Part shown: positions 1 to 12,000 of the stretch, piece by piece
Numbering within the stretch: the first letter of the stretch is position 1
Layout: each line of letters starts with the position of its first letter
Origin: Diadema setosum
Lineage: Eukaryota; Echinodermata; Echinoidea; Diadematoida; Diadematidae
Assembly (NCBI GenBank): GCA_033980235.1
Contig: CM067067.1
Span: 6,080,289-6,144,288, forward strand
Direction: 5' to 3'
Length of the DNA: 64,000 nt
Position numbers and translations under genes: made by a program
The notes under the pieces: model-generated
The model's database searches: none
Seen by the model: only the letters and a program-made list of their open reading frames with translations
Told to the model about the DNA's origin: nothing

Positions 1-259
1 TTCATAGATATAGGGGAAATAGTGAAATTTTGAGCATTTGACCTTGAGCATGTGCACCCAAAAGTTGATAGGGTCAACTTCGCCCACTCATACATATACA
101 TGCCAAGTTTCATTAGGATACCTCAAACGGTGTTTTAGATACGCTGTCCACAAAATTGATTACGGACGGATCTGGACGGATGGACGGACAGACGGACGGA
201 CGGACAACCCAAAAGCATAATGCCTCCAGTGACACTTCATGGCGGAGGCATAAAAAAAC
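1..259 (+). repeat. GGAC-tailed dispersed repeat with terminal hairpin (left part outside window)
   Basis: The left end is cut by the window. Unique-looking sequence with a TGACCTTG-type half-site leads into GGAC tetramers at about 165-205. These are followed by a terminal hairpin in which ATGCCTCC (220-227) pairs with GGAGGCAT (244-251) across a 16-nt loop. The layout (body, GGAC/CGGA tract, short terminal hairpin) is the same as in the element at 55357-56467, although the end sequences differ. Small open frames here come from the tetramer tract. I infer a mobile-element origin; no transposase is present. Confidence 0.6.
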
Positions 260-308
260 AAATCTGTGTCATTGTCCTGCTGACGTCATAACTGATGTGG
301 TACAGTGT

Positions 309-600
309 CAGAGACTCCAACCACAAGCACCTTCTGATCTGGAGATTCTCCCGCCTGAAACCCCTAGCAAACGGGAGACTCCAACTTGCGCACATCACGA
401 GCGCAAAGTCTCTTGCGGTCTAGGGTTCTAGATGCTCTCTTGTGCTATCTAAGGCTTATTTTTCAACATACAATTAAATTAAGTAAGAAATCACTTCGAG
501 CGGGAGAAATTAAATCTCAAGCGGGAGAACGGGAGATTCTGCAAAAAATGGGCTTTCGGCGGGAGATCTCCCGTCGAAAGCGGGAGAGTTGGAGTCTCTG
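309..600. mobile_element. hAT-like MITE, 292 bp, with 6-bp target duplication
   Basis: The ends are perfect 13-bp inverted repeats, CAGAGACTCCAAC at 309-321 and its complement at 588-600. The element is flanked by the direct repeat CAGTGT at 303-308 and 601-606, a likely target-site duplication. The interior repeats CGGGAGA or its complement at least six times, including the self-complementary GGGAGATCTCCC near 560-573. A CAGAG terminus fits hAT elements, which usually make 8-bp duplications, so the family assignment is tentative. There is no coding capacity. Confidence 0.72.
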
Positions 601-606
601 CAGTGT

Positions 607-3600
607 ACTAAAGCGCTGATTGAAAAAGACAACAAATCAACAAACAGTACTGGGAAATGTCTGAAAATAAAGCAATAACCATGGATTTTTGTGTCTACTT
701 TTGGTTTGTCTGCTTTTACAATTCTGTACCAAATACACAAACTATGATATCTGAGAACACAAAGCAAACAAACAAATAGGAAATAAAAGCATGCATATAA
801 ACAAAGTCCCTCTTTTAGCATAATATATATAAAAAAGTCATGCACTTCTGCTTTGCTTCCACTTTTACATAGGCACGAAATATAACTTAGGAAATATCCA
901 ATATTCATGAAAGGAAGGTAACAACTTTTCTTCACATCACTTTTTCTCTACCCTATCAGATTTGCATTGACTTTCTGATTTGTAGTCATCATACACACAT
1001 TAAAAAAAAAACAGAAAAAATACATGACAAAAGCATCTATTCATCAAAGTCTAAACATGAAGGATACTAAATAGGCAACGTCTTAAAGCTGGTCAATTGT
1101 GAAGACTTGAATGTGAAAACCCTTACTGCACCTCTCTTTTGCTGTTTCAAAGCCAAATTGATTTTCCTGAAGGTAATGAGCAAGGGGGGGGGGGTGGGGG
1201 AAAGAATCTAGAACCTTGTCGGAGGCTTCATCCATTACTCTCGTATCCCCCCACGATCAGACCAGCATGTGTAACTTTGTTAGCCGCTGCACTCACTCAT
1301 GTACACGTGCAGAGAGAATTGCCCGCCCTGATCACGAAAAAACAAAGTACAGTGGCACAAATACCCTGTTTACACTGACCATTCAGACAGAAAGACAGGT
1401 CACAGTCTCTAGCTGACTCCCACAAAACTTTCCTCCTGCTTTGATTCTCTTGTGAAAACTGCCCTCTAGGTATCAGTGGTAGTGTACACGTTTACCTCAC
1501 CCTGCTCTGTAACTGATGCCAAAATGTTACTCAACCCTGCCTCCTCTTCAAACTTCAAAGCCATGCATGGCACAGAGTTTAAATCCTTGCATGGTATGCG
1601 TAAAATAATCAGATTACACATGAAACCCATCATACGTTGAACATCATGGATATTTCAAGAGCTGGAGCATATTGCATTTGCTTGAAATAATCAACTACGC
1701 AGCCATGACATCTTGATATGTAGCTGAGTGTACATATTGATAAATTATCTTCTAATATTTTCTCAATCTAAATGGCAACTACGTGTTACATGAAGCACTT
1801 ATAGAGCTCCCATAAGGTAGAACAGACACTAACATTCAACTAATCTTATAATTTTTTTTTTAATCTAAATAAATGTGCTACTACAAAATCAAATGCCACT
1901 TTCAAATAAAATCTTGCAAGGAAAAAATATGCTACACTGATGTCTTCATTGACAGCAACATTTTCCAGCCGTTTTAAGTAAATACCAATCCTTTTCACAT
2001 TGTGTTTATGACATGAAGCTGTGTTAAAACAAAAAAGCAGAGGTTAAAACGATGAAAACAACTGACCTCCTATGCAACAGTTTGTCTCTTCATGCTGACT
2101 TTCTCATGCTTTTATAAGATTAGATAACTTAACACCTTTTCATTTACTAATTTGGAACGGGCTACCATCTTCAATTCATGATGGTGAGTCCATGAATCGT
2201 GCCTTACTCTCAGTGCAAACAGAGCCCTGAGAAGCCCAAGCCACCTAGCCTTTGGGCAAGTCATACTCACGCTTGAGCGGTTTAGACTCAGTGGCTGGAA
2301 AATGTGATTACACATTCAATTCTCTCATTACAGACTCTGTGCGCGTTCCTTCTCGCAGACACAGGCTCACACCATGGCAAGGTGCTCATTCCCCTCTCCC
2401 AGAAAATCTCGCATCACTACATTTCTAGTCTCTGCTCAAGCCAAACTCTCTCCAAACCTCCGCAGCTGCTGAATACCAGTGACTGTAAGGAGACTAACTC
2501 CCTATGGTGGAAAGTTCATTCATTAAAACCTGTCTATGGTGTCTAATTCCATGTGGAACTTTACTCAGAAATTTAACAGGGTTGATTATTTGACATTTCA
2601 GCTGTGCTAAAATTACACCATAGGAATAGTGCATAACTTCATAATCCCATCTGGATTATGACATACACATTACAAAACAGGCCCATAAAAAAATTTTATA
2701 AAAATAAAAAAGAATGTGCTGTCACAGAAATTGATATTCAGAGATGATACTCCTAATTTTAGGAGTTGGAATAGTTTTAGGAGTTTGGGCAATGTCTCTG
2801 CAAAAGAAAAAAAATACTGTTGCATTTTGAGGACAATCACTCCCAGTGTTGCTCAGGAACATCCTCTCTCCTTTCCCATCCCTGGAATACAACATCATGT
2901 CTTCCGTCTTCCCCAATGATTCTACCAATGACAAGTAACCCAGTTTCATCCTTTTTGACCTGAAGACATGTGACCTAGTTCTTGCCACAAAAAAAAAAAG
3001 AAATGAAGAGAAAAGCATTGACAGAAAAGAGACAGGAAAAAAAATGGGAGGAAATTGGTGTGGGATGGAAGAAGAAAATGTGTTTGTAAGGGGGGGGGGT
3101 AAGGCAGAGACTAAGAGACATTACACACACATTTTGAGATGACTGCTTGGCATAGATACTGAGAAATGACTGTTAGGCACACAAGTTAAGGAGAGAAATT
3201 TTTAACAGGATTTTTTTTTCATGGGTTTATTTATTGACAAAGAATTCCACTTGTTTGTTTGGGGTTTTTTTTTTTTATTTTGGTCCAATACCAGATGACA
3301 GCACTTGTTCAAATACTAGAAAGAAATTAGGTGATATAAAATTCTCTCTGTAAGCTTCTAACTGTCCTGTATGTGAATCTTGACGAATGTATTAATATGA
3401 TACACAGCACAGGCAACATGCATCATTTATTAATTTGTCCTTTTTGACAGCCACTCATGATGATTTCAAGTGAAGGGAAATTCTCACTCTTGGACAGGAT
3501 TTGTAAGGGCAGAACATTATGCCAAATGACGATGATGGTCATAAAGACTGACTGACAGAGATTAATCTACTTAAGATGTGAACACATTTTGTGAGGCAGC

Positions 3601-4440
3601 CAGAATATATCAAGATTCAACAAGAAGATTAAAAGTATTTTCTATTACAGAAAAAAAAAACAGATTTCTGTCATAATGAAGCATGCTAAATACACTGTAT
3701 CTGGCTGTGCAGCAAAAGGTGAAAAAAGTAACTGGGATTTGCAAACTATACAATCTTGAAAGATACTCATTTCATGAATAGAAGACCATTTAAAACAAAT
3801 GTCTTATAGAGACGACATTGAAAACTACTGCCTCGATGCCACTACACCCCTACATCATACTTGCTGGAAAGGACGTCCCTTCAGATATTTTAATGAACTA
3901 GGAAATAACAGCACACTCTGTAGCAAATAATTCCACTAACTCCCTTAGGTATCCGGATGGGTTGCAACACTTCTTGATTCTGTACATATCAGTGATTTCA
4001 CTTACCTTGGGAAGTTTTCCCATATATACAGGTTCTCAGAGAGACAGGCTTGTGAAACCAAAGCTGCAAGTATATGACGGACTATATAGCCCCTCCCAAC
4101 AGGATCTATGCAATTTGGGATCTCATTTGTACAAAGTAGTCCCACATGAGTGAATTGATTTAAACAAAGCCAATAAATTATTAATTGCATCCCGGCCGTG
4201 CGCAAGCTCCCACACTCTTAATGACTTGTACATGCAGCAGACACAACAAGTCATACAACCCATTAAATAGATTTTCTGTTGCCATACAATTTACAGGGTA
4301 GTGCTATACCCTCTTTTAACCCTTATCTGTCTATAATTTTTATTTTCACCTCCTTTTTTAAATAGAGGGGCTGGATTGGGTACAGCTCTTTTTCTGACAC
4401 TACATATAGTCATAAATAACCTACATGTAGATCTATGTCA
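607..4440. other. AT-rich non-genic stretch
   Basis: I see no exon, RNA gene or complete transposon in this stretch. It holds short homopolymers (G-runs at about 1181-1200 and 3090-3099, T-runs at 3211-3280), scattered CA dinucleotides and ordinary AT-rich DNA. A splice-acceptor-like TCTCTCATTACAG near 2321-2333 is followed by an 80-codon open frame, but I recognise no protein in it and no convincing donor closes it. Confidence 0.6.
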
Positions 4441-4447
4441 GTCACTA

Positions 4448-4600
4448 TTCAATTCAGTTCAATTCCATTCAAGTTTATTGCCCATTTCTGGAAATTTCTT
4501 TTGTTTGCATGCATATGCAAAACACATGGAGCATAGATAAAATACATACATACAAAACACAGTCATAACATAGATACATAGACATACTAGAGTTCAATAT
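4448..4600 (-). mobile_element. Non-LTR retrotransposon 3' tail remnant, minus strand
   Basis: Imperfect TTCAA pentamers at 4448-4475 run into AAGTTTATTGCCC. Read on the minus strand this is an AATAAACTTGAA-type 3' end with a TTGAA-pentamer tail. To the right lies AT-rich, CATACA-rich DNA that would be the 3' UTR. No coding part is left. The tail style matches the pentamer tracts at 5792-5822 and 54084-54113. Confidence 0.4.
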
Positions 4601-5019
4601 GAATGTGAGAGATACTTGACATTGGAGGAAATATTAATCTGTATACGAGTCAAAATCATGTCAGGTGTGATGTGCGTATACCCAGGTGTGTTCCACCGAT
4701 ATCAAATTGAATATCTATATAAGAGCTTTACAATTTTCACCTTGTAGCACCATCACACTGGTGCTACAGGATGATATATTCATGAATAGGTTGAGTTGAT
4801 AGCTGAAGCAAGCATTCAAGTGCATGAGATTGACCTGAAAACAGCCACTCATGTTCTTATGAAACTCTTCCTGCACATGAAGGCATCAAATATCCTCTGG
4901 CCTTTAAAGGAAAATGCAGTTCGGCATTCTCAGGGGATGTACAAGTTACGTTCTATCAGTTTTTCCGCCGTCATCCCCCCCCCCCACACACACACACACA
5001 CTTTCAGTTAGCAATGAAA

Positions 5020-5235
5020 ATGTGAAAAATTTATATTGCACTTTTGACCAAAATGTTTCTTAGCACTTTACAATTCACAAGAGAACAACATGTAAATTGA
5101 CTATGCATATGAACAATTCATAAATCACACAATCATTGAAATTATTCTTCACATAAGTGGGTCTTGAGTTTCTTTTTGAAAATGTCTGTGGTTATTGGTG
5201 ATTTACTGCACTACACTAAATGCATCATGGAACAC
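5020..5235 (-). mobile_element. Non-LTR (LINE) retrotransposon 3' fragment, minus strand
   Basis: On the minus strand, codons upstream of a stop at 5142-5144 read SPITTDIFKKKLKTHLCEE. This is the kind of C-terminal tail found at the end of CR1/L2/Jockey-type reverse transcriptase ORFs, where a FKxxLKTxL segment precedes the stop. Downstream comes a short 3' UTR ending near 5025 in GTGCAATATAAATTTT, resembling the GCGCTATATAAAT tails of invertebrate LINEs and the one at 50560. All catalytic domains are missing. This is a dead, 5'-truncated copy. Confidence 0.6.
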
Positions 5236-5791
5236 TGTACATCAATGGCTCCTTGTCAATAGGTGAGTGAATATTCCCACAATGCCATATCCGGACAACA
5301 TCAAAGCCTGCATTAAAAACCAGGATATTTTGAGCAGAGCTCACACCGGTTCCAACTGAAACTTCACATTCCACATCGAGTGATGTTCTTCTAATCATCA
5401 GTTACATGTTATAATCTTGAAAAAAAAAAGATGCCACACATGTTGAAAATATAAAGTAGTATTGACTCACAAATCAGTGTCTCTTTATAGTGTAGTCTAT
5501 GTTTCAGGGCTGGCAAGCTTCCAAGAGTGCAATGCACTATAGCTGGCCCACTACTCAAGGTCAAAAGCTGGCTCTACTGTTTTGACAACATACCTACTAA
5601 TGGTGAGGCACAACAGTTCATTAGGACTAAGAAAAGGCCATGGTGCATGTAATCATAAGGCAGTTCATTGTGTACACGCATACATGTATGTGGCTAACAC
5701 ACACAGATTATATACTGTATATATATGTGCATACTAACAAACACACACAGACATACACGTACCATACTTACAATAACTATTCATTGTAATC

Positions 5792-5925
5792 ACAGTTCAA
5801 GTCAATTCAATTCAATTCAATTTTGTCGTTTTGCTGTTAAATTTGTGGTGCAACAGTGATTCGTGAAATTTGCAAAAAATGAACCCTCGTGAAAATACCA
5901 GCCTATACAGTATAATGCTAGGATT
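5792..5925 (+). repeat. TTCAA pentamer tract followed by a dispersed repeat fragment
   Basis: TTCAA pentamers (5792-5822) abut a block whose motifs TTAAATTTGTGGTG, TTCGTGAAATTTGC and CCTCGTGAAAAT resemble those at 44690-44880. I take the second block to be one copy of a dispersed family with CpG-depleted TTCGCGAA-type cores. It is short, non-coding and unclassified. Confidence 0.45.
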
Positions 5926-6890
5926 TTGCATATCTTATACACAGGTTTCACAATATATTCCAATGCATGCATGTTGCATCCAGACAACCTATTCAAGAAC
6001 TATTTCGTCAAAGGTTGCATGTCATTAAACATCTCCTGTGTAATCCTATCAATTTGAATGCGCATTGCATGTCATAGTTGTTGCTGGGCCAGGCAAGCCT
6101 AAAGCAAGGTCACAGAAAACTGTTACGGAAAACTGCATGCAATCTGAATGCAGCCTGTAAAGTGGTCCACTGTTGGTTCAACATGGCTGAATGCATAAAA
6201 TCTCCCAATATTACACATGAGAGTGTGTGTGTACATGCATGCTACACGTCATGTGGGCAAGCATAAAATGTATATTTGACAAATTGACAATAATAAGCAG
6301 CAAAATAAGTATGCTAGATATCTACAGTAACAGGTATCAGTGTGTCATCCAAACGGTAATAATCACTGCTACTTTTTACTTTTCCAATAATCACACTAAC
6401 AAAAAGCCAAACACACACACAAACACACACAATGACACACAGATACACACACAATGATCACTTTTATGATATTGTGACAAAAATTTATTGTTTCAACACT
6501 CGTCTGGTAATTTCAATCTAGGGTTTTAGAGTGAATATCAGCGTGCAAGGGTAGAGTTTGCAATATAAATTTTATGTGACACAACATTAATTTATGGCAA
6601 TGTTCAGACAGTAAAGGATAGTCAGCCGCCGAATCAATCACAGAGTGCTAGCCTAGTGTCACTGCCACCATAATTGGCTAATGTCTGCCTATGTACACAA
6701 ATGTGTATTGGGGTATGAGGATCTGTCTACATGATTACATTATTGGGAGAAAAAAAAAAATTACCACTGAAAGTTTTTTGACTCTTATTGTTTTGGGTTT
6801 TGTTTTTGTTTTTTTGCTACAAAGAAACAGATCTTCCTTAGATATGAAGCGAACAAAATCTAGAAATGACTGTCCTATTTTTAGTCAATA
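5926..6890. other. Non-genic stretch with CA-rich microsatellite
   Basis: AT-rich DNA with a degenerate ACAC/ACAA microsatellite at about 6410-6455. No exon or RNA gene is seen. Confidence 0.6.
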
Positions 6891-7342
6891 AGCCAGTTCG
6901 GAGTTAGCTCATGGGCACATTGGTCCGAATGACCTTTCTTTTTTCTCAGTCGGTAAAGGGGCTCTTCACTCGTTTTCAGAGCGACATAATGCATAAGCTT
7001 TAAGCAACGATTTATGGTATTCATCAATCCTGCTTAAACAAAGAATGAACTCGCATAGACCAGATGGCCAGAATGATCCGTCAATTAACACTTGGGAAAG
7101 CATCCATTTCATTATCTTACATTGAATGTAAGAACAACCTCTTTCTATCGATATTGCCAAATACCACTTTTGCTGTCAGGTGGATGTGCTGGCAAGCAGC
7201 ATTTATAAGGATTACATGAATAATCATTAAACATAATAATACATCACAGACGCTTATCCCAGTGACTTTAAAAACCAACGTGCCTGTTGGTCCGAATGAC
7301 CTTTTTTTCTGCTCATGCGCAGAGTGGAACTCTGAACTGGCT
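6891..7342. mobile_element. TA-flanked MITE, 452 bp (Tc1/mariner-like)
   Basis: The ends are inverted repeats AGCCAGTTCGGAGTT (left) and AGCCAGTTCAGAGTT (right, read inward), flanked by TA at 6889-6890 and 7343-7344. The flanking CAA on the left and TTG on the right extend the symmetry. Inside each end lies a second inverted block, GGTCCGAATGACCTTT (left) and its direct counterpart near 7290-7306, itself close to a palindrome. No transposase frame is present. A TA duplication suggests Tc1/mariner mobilisation; the family is not otherwise identified. Confidence 0.7.
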
Positions 7343-7691
7343 TATTGAGAGACTCTTCTGACTGAACCAACATTCAATATTGTAAAACCAGAAATATTTG
7401 TGGCATGAAATTTTCCCAAATTGAAACCAATTACCATTTTTGCAGCATGTAATTTTTGCAAACTGCCACTGGCATTCAATGCATTTATAGTGTAAAGAAA
7501 AGAATATGTGCATTTAAATGTGAAAATGTCAATTTACCCAGGGTTGCACACACAAAGGGTCTGATATAATAATGCTCATCCTGCATCACATCCTACAATC
7601 ATATCAATGCTCCTAAGTTTTGTACTACCTGGGTTACACCTGCTCTCTGTACATACTCTCTCTTACACACACACACACCCACACACACCCA

Positions 7692-7726
<35 letters not shown>

Positions 7727-7814
7727 CCTGGACAAAACATTCTGAAAGCTGGCTGTTTAATTCAGTTAGCATTTGGAAATCCATTAGCGCTTGTGTCTTG
7801 ATTCCCTATGACCT
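7343..7814. other. Non-genic stretch with CA microsatellite
   Basis: Mostly AT-rich sequence containing an interrupted CA/TA microsatellite at 7662-7727. Open frames on both strands here are the repeat translated and are not genes. Confidence 0.6.
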
Positions 7815-7990
7815 TTATCTTGGCTTCGCCATTCCTGCGTCCAAGTGCCACCAGATCCACCGCCGCCTGATCGGCTGTTAATTGGTGCCGATTGCATCAA
7901 CCCCGGCCGTAATTTCAATACGGTAATACCGGCATGCTGAGGGGAAGATGACGTAAGATGCGTAAATACCATCCCAATCTCTTGTTAGTG
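7815..7990. promoter_or_regulatory. GC-rich island, possible cis-regulatory module
   Basis: This short block is visibly richer in GC and CpG than its surroundings. It lacks transposon ends and simple repeats and contains CCGCCGCCTGATCGG, CCCCGGCCG and a GATGACGTAAG element resembling a CRE/ATF site. No start codon context or exon is recognisable. It could be a conserved non-coding element. The regulatory role is inference from composition alone. Confidence 0.25.
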
Positions 7991-8739
7991 GCCCACAGAC
8001 ATTGAATGGAATATGATGGCTCAGAAGCTATGGGTGCCTTGAAGTTGCAACTAGGTAACTGTCAGTTGCTGTGATTTCCATTGTTTGGGCTGTGAATTTA
8101 CTACTTTATAGATCAAAGCTTTCTGATCTTTTCTTATGACAGCACTACATGATCACCTTCGACACATTACTTGGCTAAGTTCCAGCTGATTTTGAGGGCT
8201 TTCAGACAATCTGAATGCTGACCCAATATATCTGTCACTGAACAAAATTATTATTTTAAACAATTTAAGCGCTTTAACTGCCCAGCTCTACTTCAATGCA
8301 ATTATATCAGCCACAAATTACACTATATATTGTGCTGTACACATTACATACAAATCTGTCGCACATATGCATGCAACTGTTTATCCATTGATGCATACAT
8401 GTTTAATATTTCACTAAACACGAGGTGTTAAAAACACCATGTTTACACTGAACACACTTCTACTGAACTGGCACAGTGTCCTGTACATTACAGGAACAGT
8501 GATCATATATGCATACCTCTTTTGTTATTTGGAATATTATATAGTATTCTCTAATCTCATTGATATGCACCTCCTTAACATCAGAGAAAAACATACTCAA
8601 GATTGCGAACACACTGCGTGAACCTAATCAGTACACACACTATAATCAGTCCCTTGCTATCCATCTAACACACCAAGAAATCCAACCTTTTCCCATCATT
8701 CTCTCTTTCTCTCCCGTTCTTCTTCATCTTGCACCAAAT

Positions 8740-8920
8740 TTGTGGACATAGCAGCTGGTTGCTAGGCAACGGGCAATTTCTCATTTATGTACCAATTGTG
8801 GGCGATCTGGGGCAGGCGCGCCATTGGAGATACGTGGGCAGTGAGGATATAATGCAGGCGGGATGCCGGGGTGGGCTGTCGTGTCTGTCAAAGCCGGAGC
8901 GTGACACACATCTCGCACAA
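8740..8920. promoter_or_regulatory. GC-rich island with perfect RFX X-box and inverted CCAAT
   Basis: GTTGCTAGGCAAC at 8758-8770 is a complete X-box (two half-sites with a 1-bp spacer), the known target of RFX factors that control ciliary genes in animals. Some 50 bp downstream lies ATTGG (inverted CCAAT) next to GGCGCGCC. The block then stays GC-rich to about 8910. An X-box close to a CCAAT box is a promoter-like arrangement, but no first exon is recognisable on either strand, so it could equally be an intronic enhancer. Confidence 0.4.
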
Positions 8921-9500
8921 ATCTAGGACCACTTTTGAGAAGAGAAGATAATTTCCTCGATGGGAGGACAGGATCTTTTCCATGGCCATCGACGGTGCCG
9001 ATACTTGGAGAATGAGCAAGTTATCTTGAGAAGAATCACCTTACACTGCATCTTCAGCTCAAGTGATGATGACACTATATGAAATTGCTTCAGAGGAGAT
9101 GTCTTTAATTTTTTTGTTGTTGTTGCAACAGTGAAGCATAATCTTACTCTTATCAAGACAGCAAGCCTTAAATAATATGAATACACTGAAGGACTGTACA
9201 CAATTTCAGAAATTCTGATTTCAGCATCTGATTTCAAAATAACAAAGCCACAAGTTGAACGAAAATCCATAATTCCAGGCTTTAGCATCTGATTTTAACT
9301 GTGTTCTGCAAGACAGAACAAAACTGCAGCTTTACCAGTTCCCAGCAAATTCAGCCACTTGATTAAACAATTTCTGTCATCCTTGCCACTGTTAGACATG
9401 GGTTGTATCATATACTCTTTGATAAAATACAAACATTTACTACAATGTCAGTTATTTCTAGATTGTGCATACATCATGTCATTCTGGGATGAAGGTTATT
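8921..9500. other. Non-genic stretch
   Basis: Ordinary AT-rich sequence. A 121-codon minus-strand open frame lies at 8923-9288 but shows no recognisable domain and is treated as chance. Confidence 0.55.
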
Positions 9501-10090
9501 TGTGACTCTGCACCTCAAAACAAACAAAAAATCGCCAGACATGGATTTTTAGTTAAGACCATATTCTGAAAGAGCAGACTTTAAGCTTTAAAATGATGTA
9601 TCACTCAAATCAAATGGACTCTCCTAACCTATGTAAATGTGCGATGAATGGGTCAAAAAACGGGAAGTAACCCACCAGAGTACCAACAATGAAGGGATTA
9701 TCAGATTAAACTGAAACTAAGCATGCCTCATTAACACATTCTGTCCATAATCAATGCCAACTTTCAAAGCAGTACAGCACTATCCTTTCAAAAGTTATTA
9801 GAGTTGAAAGTGAAGAGTGTGGACAAGGTTTTTCAGAAATGAAAAAGGGATTCTAAAGACACACCTAATTACACTATTCTACCAAAAATGTTCGAGATAA
9901 ACTACTAAAAAAACACACTTTCCTGCCCGTTTTATGATACCAAATCTTAGCATAATGTAAAAGAAGACCCGCTCTTTCAGAAAATATGAAAAAGTCAAGT
10001 TCGGCTAGGTTGACCCATTTCACTTAATTTCAGTCCTCACGCAAAATCAGTGTGTGCGATTTTATGTTCGATTTGAGGTGCACGGTCACA
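9501..10090. mobile_element. Foldback element, about 590 bp, TGTGAC ends
   Basis: The left end TGTGACTCTGCACCTCAAA (9501) and the complement of the right end, TGTGACCGTGCACCTCAAA (from 10090), form an imperfect inverted repeat. It continues inward with AACAAAAAATCGC against AACATAAAATCGC. Further inside, AAAGAGCAGACTTTAAGC and the complement of GACCCGCTCTTTC pair loosely. No clear target duplication is visible and there is no ORF. This is a non-autonomous DNA element of unknown superfamily. Confidence 0.65.
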
Positions 10091-11427
10091 TTTAAAGTTA
10101 AAAAGTGAATGTTTATGCCAAAATGTGTTGTAAGATGAAGAAACATGTTTTGAAACCTCTTCTTAGGGGTTATTTTGATAGATAAACACAGTCATATCTA
10201 AGTTGAATATTTCATGTATTTCTGGAAAGACGTATGTATTATTTGATTGTATTTCATATCCCCACAAGCATGACGGCATAAAAGCGATCATTGTACTGTT
10301 TGGTTCTTTGTATCCTACAAATGAATCTGTGTAAGTACACACATACACACACACACACAAACATAATTACACACCACACAACCACAGTGCAGCAAATTGC
10401 CTAGACACAGGCTCCTGTGGTGCAAACTACAACACATATTGTGAAATTGTTACATAACCCTAACCAGCCATTGGACTGTCCCTGGATGAGGGCAGTTACA
10501 GCTACGAACGAATCATACTCAGGTCAGGGATGAGTGGCTACGAACCCAGTTTCCAACCAAATGGCTCTGCAGCTTGGGCATGTATCCCAACTACTCCAGT
10601 TATACATGGTACTGGTGGAAGGGAAGGGAGGGGGGCGGGGCCGGTGTGGAGTGAAAAGAGCAGCCACATGGAATACAAACATGGCAGAAACTGATAGCCA
10701 TAACAAACTTCTAACCTTTGGTATGACTCTGGACCCCTGGCTCCCTGTGGGTGCAGCCCCAGCCGTTGACTTCTCACAGATTCCTACTGGCTGTATGTAA
10801 CCTGCAGAGGAGTAACAGGGATTCATGAAAGAAATTATCACAAGCGACTCCATATTCCACTAATACGGTGTACATGTTTGCGTTCAAGATTAGCCTTAAC
10901 AATACTGTCAAACATTGTCTTCTTCAACGTAAGACTCAAAGGGACAGTACTTGCAGATGCTCTTAATTATGAACTATTGGTCATGACTATAGTATGTTTC
11001 AAAGATATGGACGGAGAAAACTTTGGATTAATACAGTACAGACCATAAAAGTTACAAAATGGGAATCGTAAGACAGTTTCGTGAGTGGTTAAGTGATCAA
11101 GAATTGTAGCAATAGTATTTGATTTCTTTTAGAAGCACCGTTAGGCATTTCCCAATTCTTCAACAAAACATAACATGTAAACATTTTATATCATAGTAAG
11201 ATATGAACAGAGTAAGATATTACGATATGGCTGTCACTCCAATGCTCTGGACATTAACATAACTAGACAAGGCCTGAAGGACAATGAAATTGACCTAGAT
11301 GCATAGTAAATGAGACTTGGTCTGAACAATGCTGCTACACGCAACGACAGAAACATCTGGGAATAACCAGATGATTTAATTCAATGGGTTTCAAGTTAGG
11401 ATTCCAATACAACAACATCTATTTGAG

Positions 11428-11465
<38 letters not shown>

Positions 11466-11809
11466 TGTCTCTCTATCTCTGTCTGTCTCTGTCTGTTTCT
11501 CTCTCTATATATACAGCTAAAATATTTGACTAAAGGCTATGAAGAGGTATACTGAGACAAATATAATGCCTCAAAAGTCATCAAGTAAGTCATACACAAT
11601 GTTTTCCTGACACGCTAAATATACCACTCCAGCAGAATATATGAATGATCAACTTCTGCTGTTCAACGCTTTCAGACAGACAGACAGACAAAAAAAAAAA
11701 AAAATGATAATGCCATATGAAGAGAGAGTAGGAAGGTGGGAAGACAAGTTAAAGGCACGCCTACACACACTGGTCACATAGTAATTGAGACTTCCCACAT
11801 TTCTTTAGG
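10091..11809. other. Non-genic stretch with G-tract and microsatellites
   Basis: AT-rich sequence. It contains a G-rich run at 10617-10641 with at least four G-tracts (possible quadruplex), a TG repeat at 11430-11468 continuing as CT/GTCT to 11512, and a GACA/poly-A run at 11676-11703. Open frames around 10524-10853 exist on both strands without any recognised domain. Confidence 0.55.
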
Positions 11810-12000
11810 GGCTGCCTCGCTTGCATGCAAATGAGCCAGCGTGGCCACCACAACCTGTACTTTGCACTGACATTACTTTTTCTCACCGCCACTGACCTTT
11901 TGTGAAGCAAAAGGCATCCAACCAGCGGGGCTGGTGGGCGTTTCCGAGAAGCGGGTGTTTGTACGGACGGAGATTAAACAGTTGACAAATTAGTGGGGAA
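11810..12000. promoter_or_regulatory. GC-rich island with octamer, possible enhancer
   Basis: A GC-richer block in AT-rich surroundings with no transposon ends. It contains the perfect POU octamer ATGCAAAT at 11825-11832, a TGACCTTTTG nuclear-receptor-like half-site near 11894, and CCAGCGGGGCTGG, a hairpin-forming block, near 11922. The regulatory role is inferred from motif and composition only. Confidence 0.25.

Noticed and set aside
510..935. 141-codon minus-strand frame with membrane-like composition
   Set aside because: Its N-terminal half is AT-rich DNA that reads as hydrophobic by chance, and its C-terminal end lies in the hAT-like MITE.
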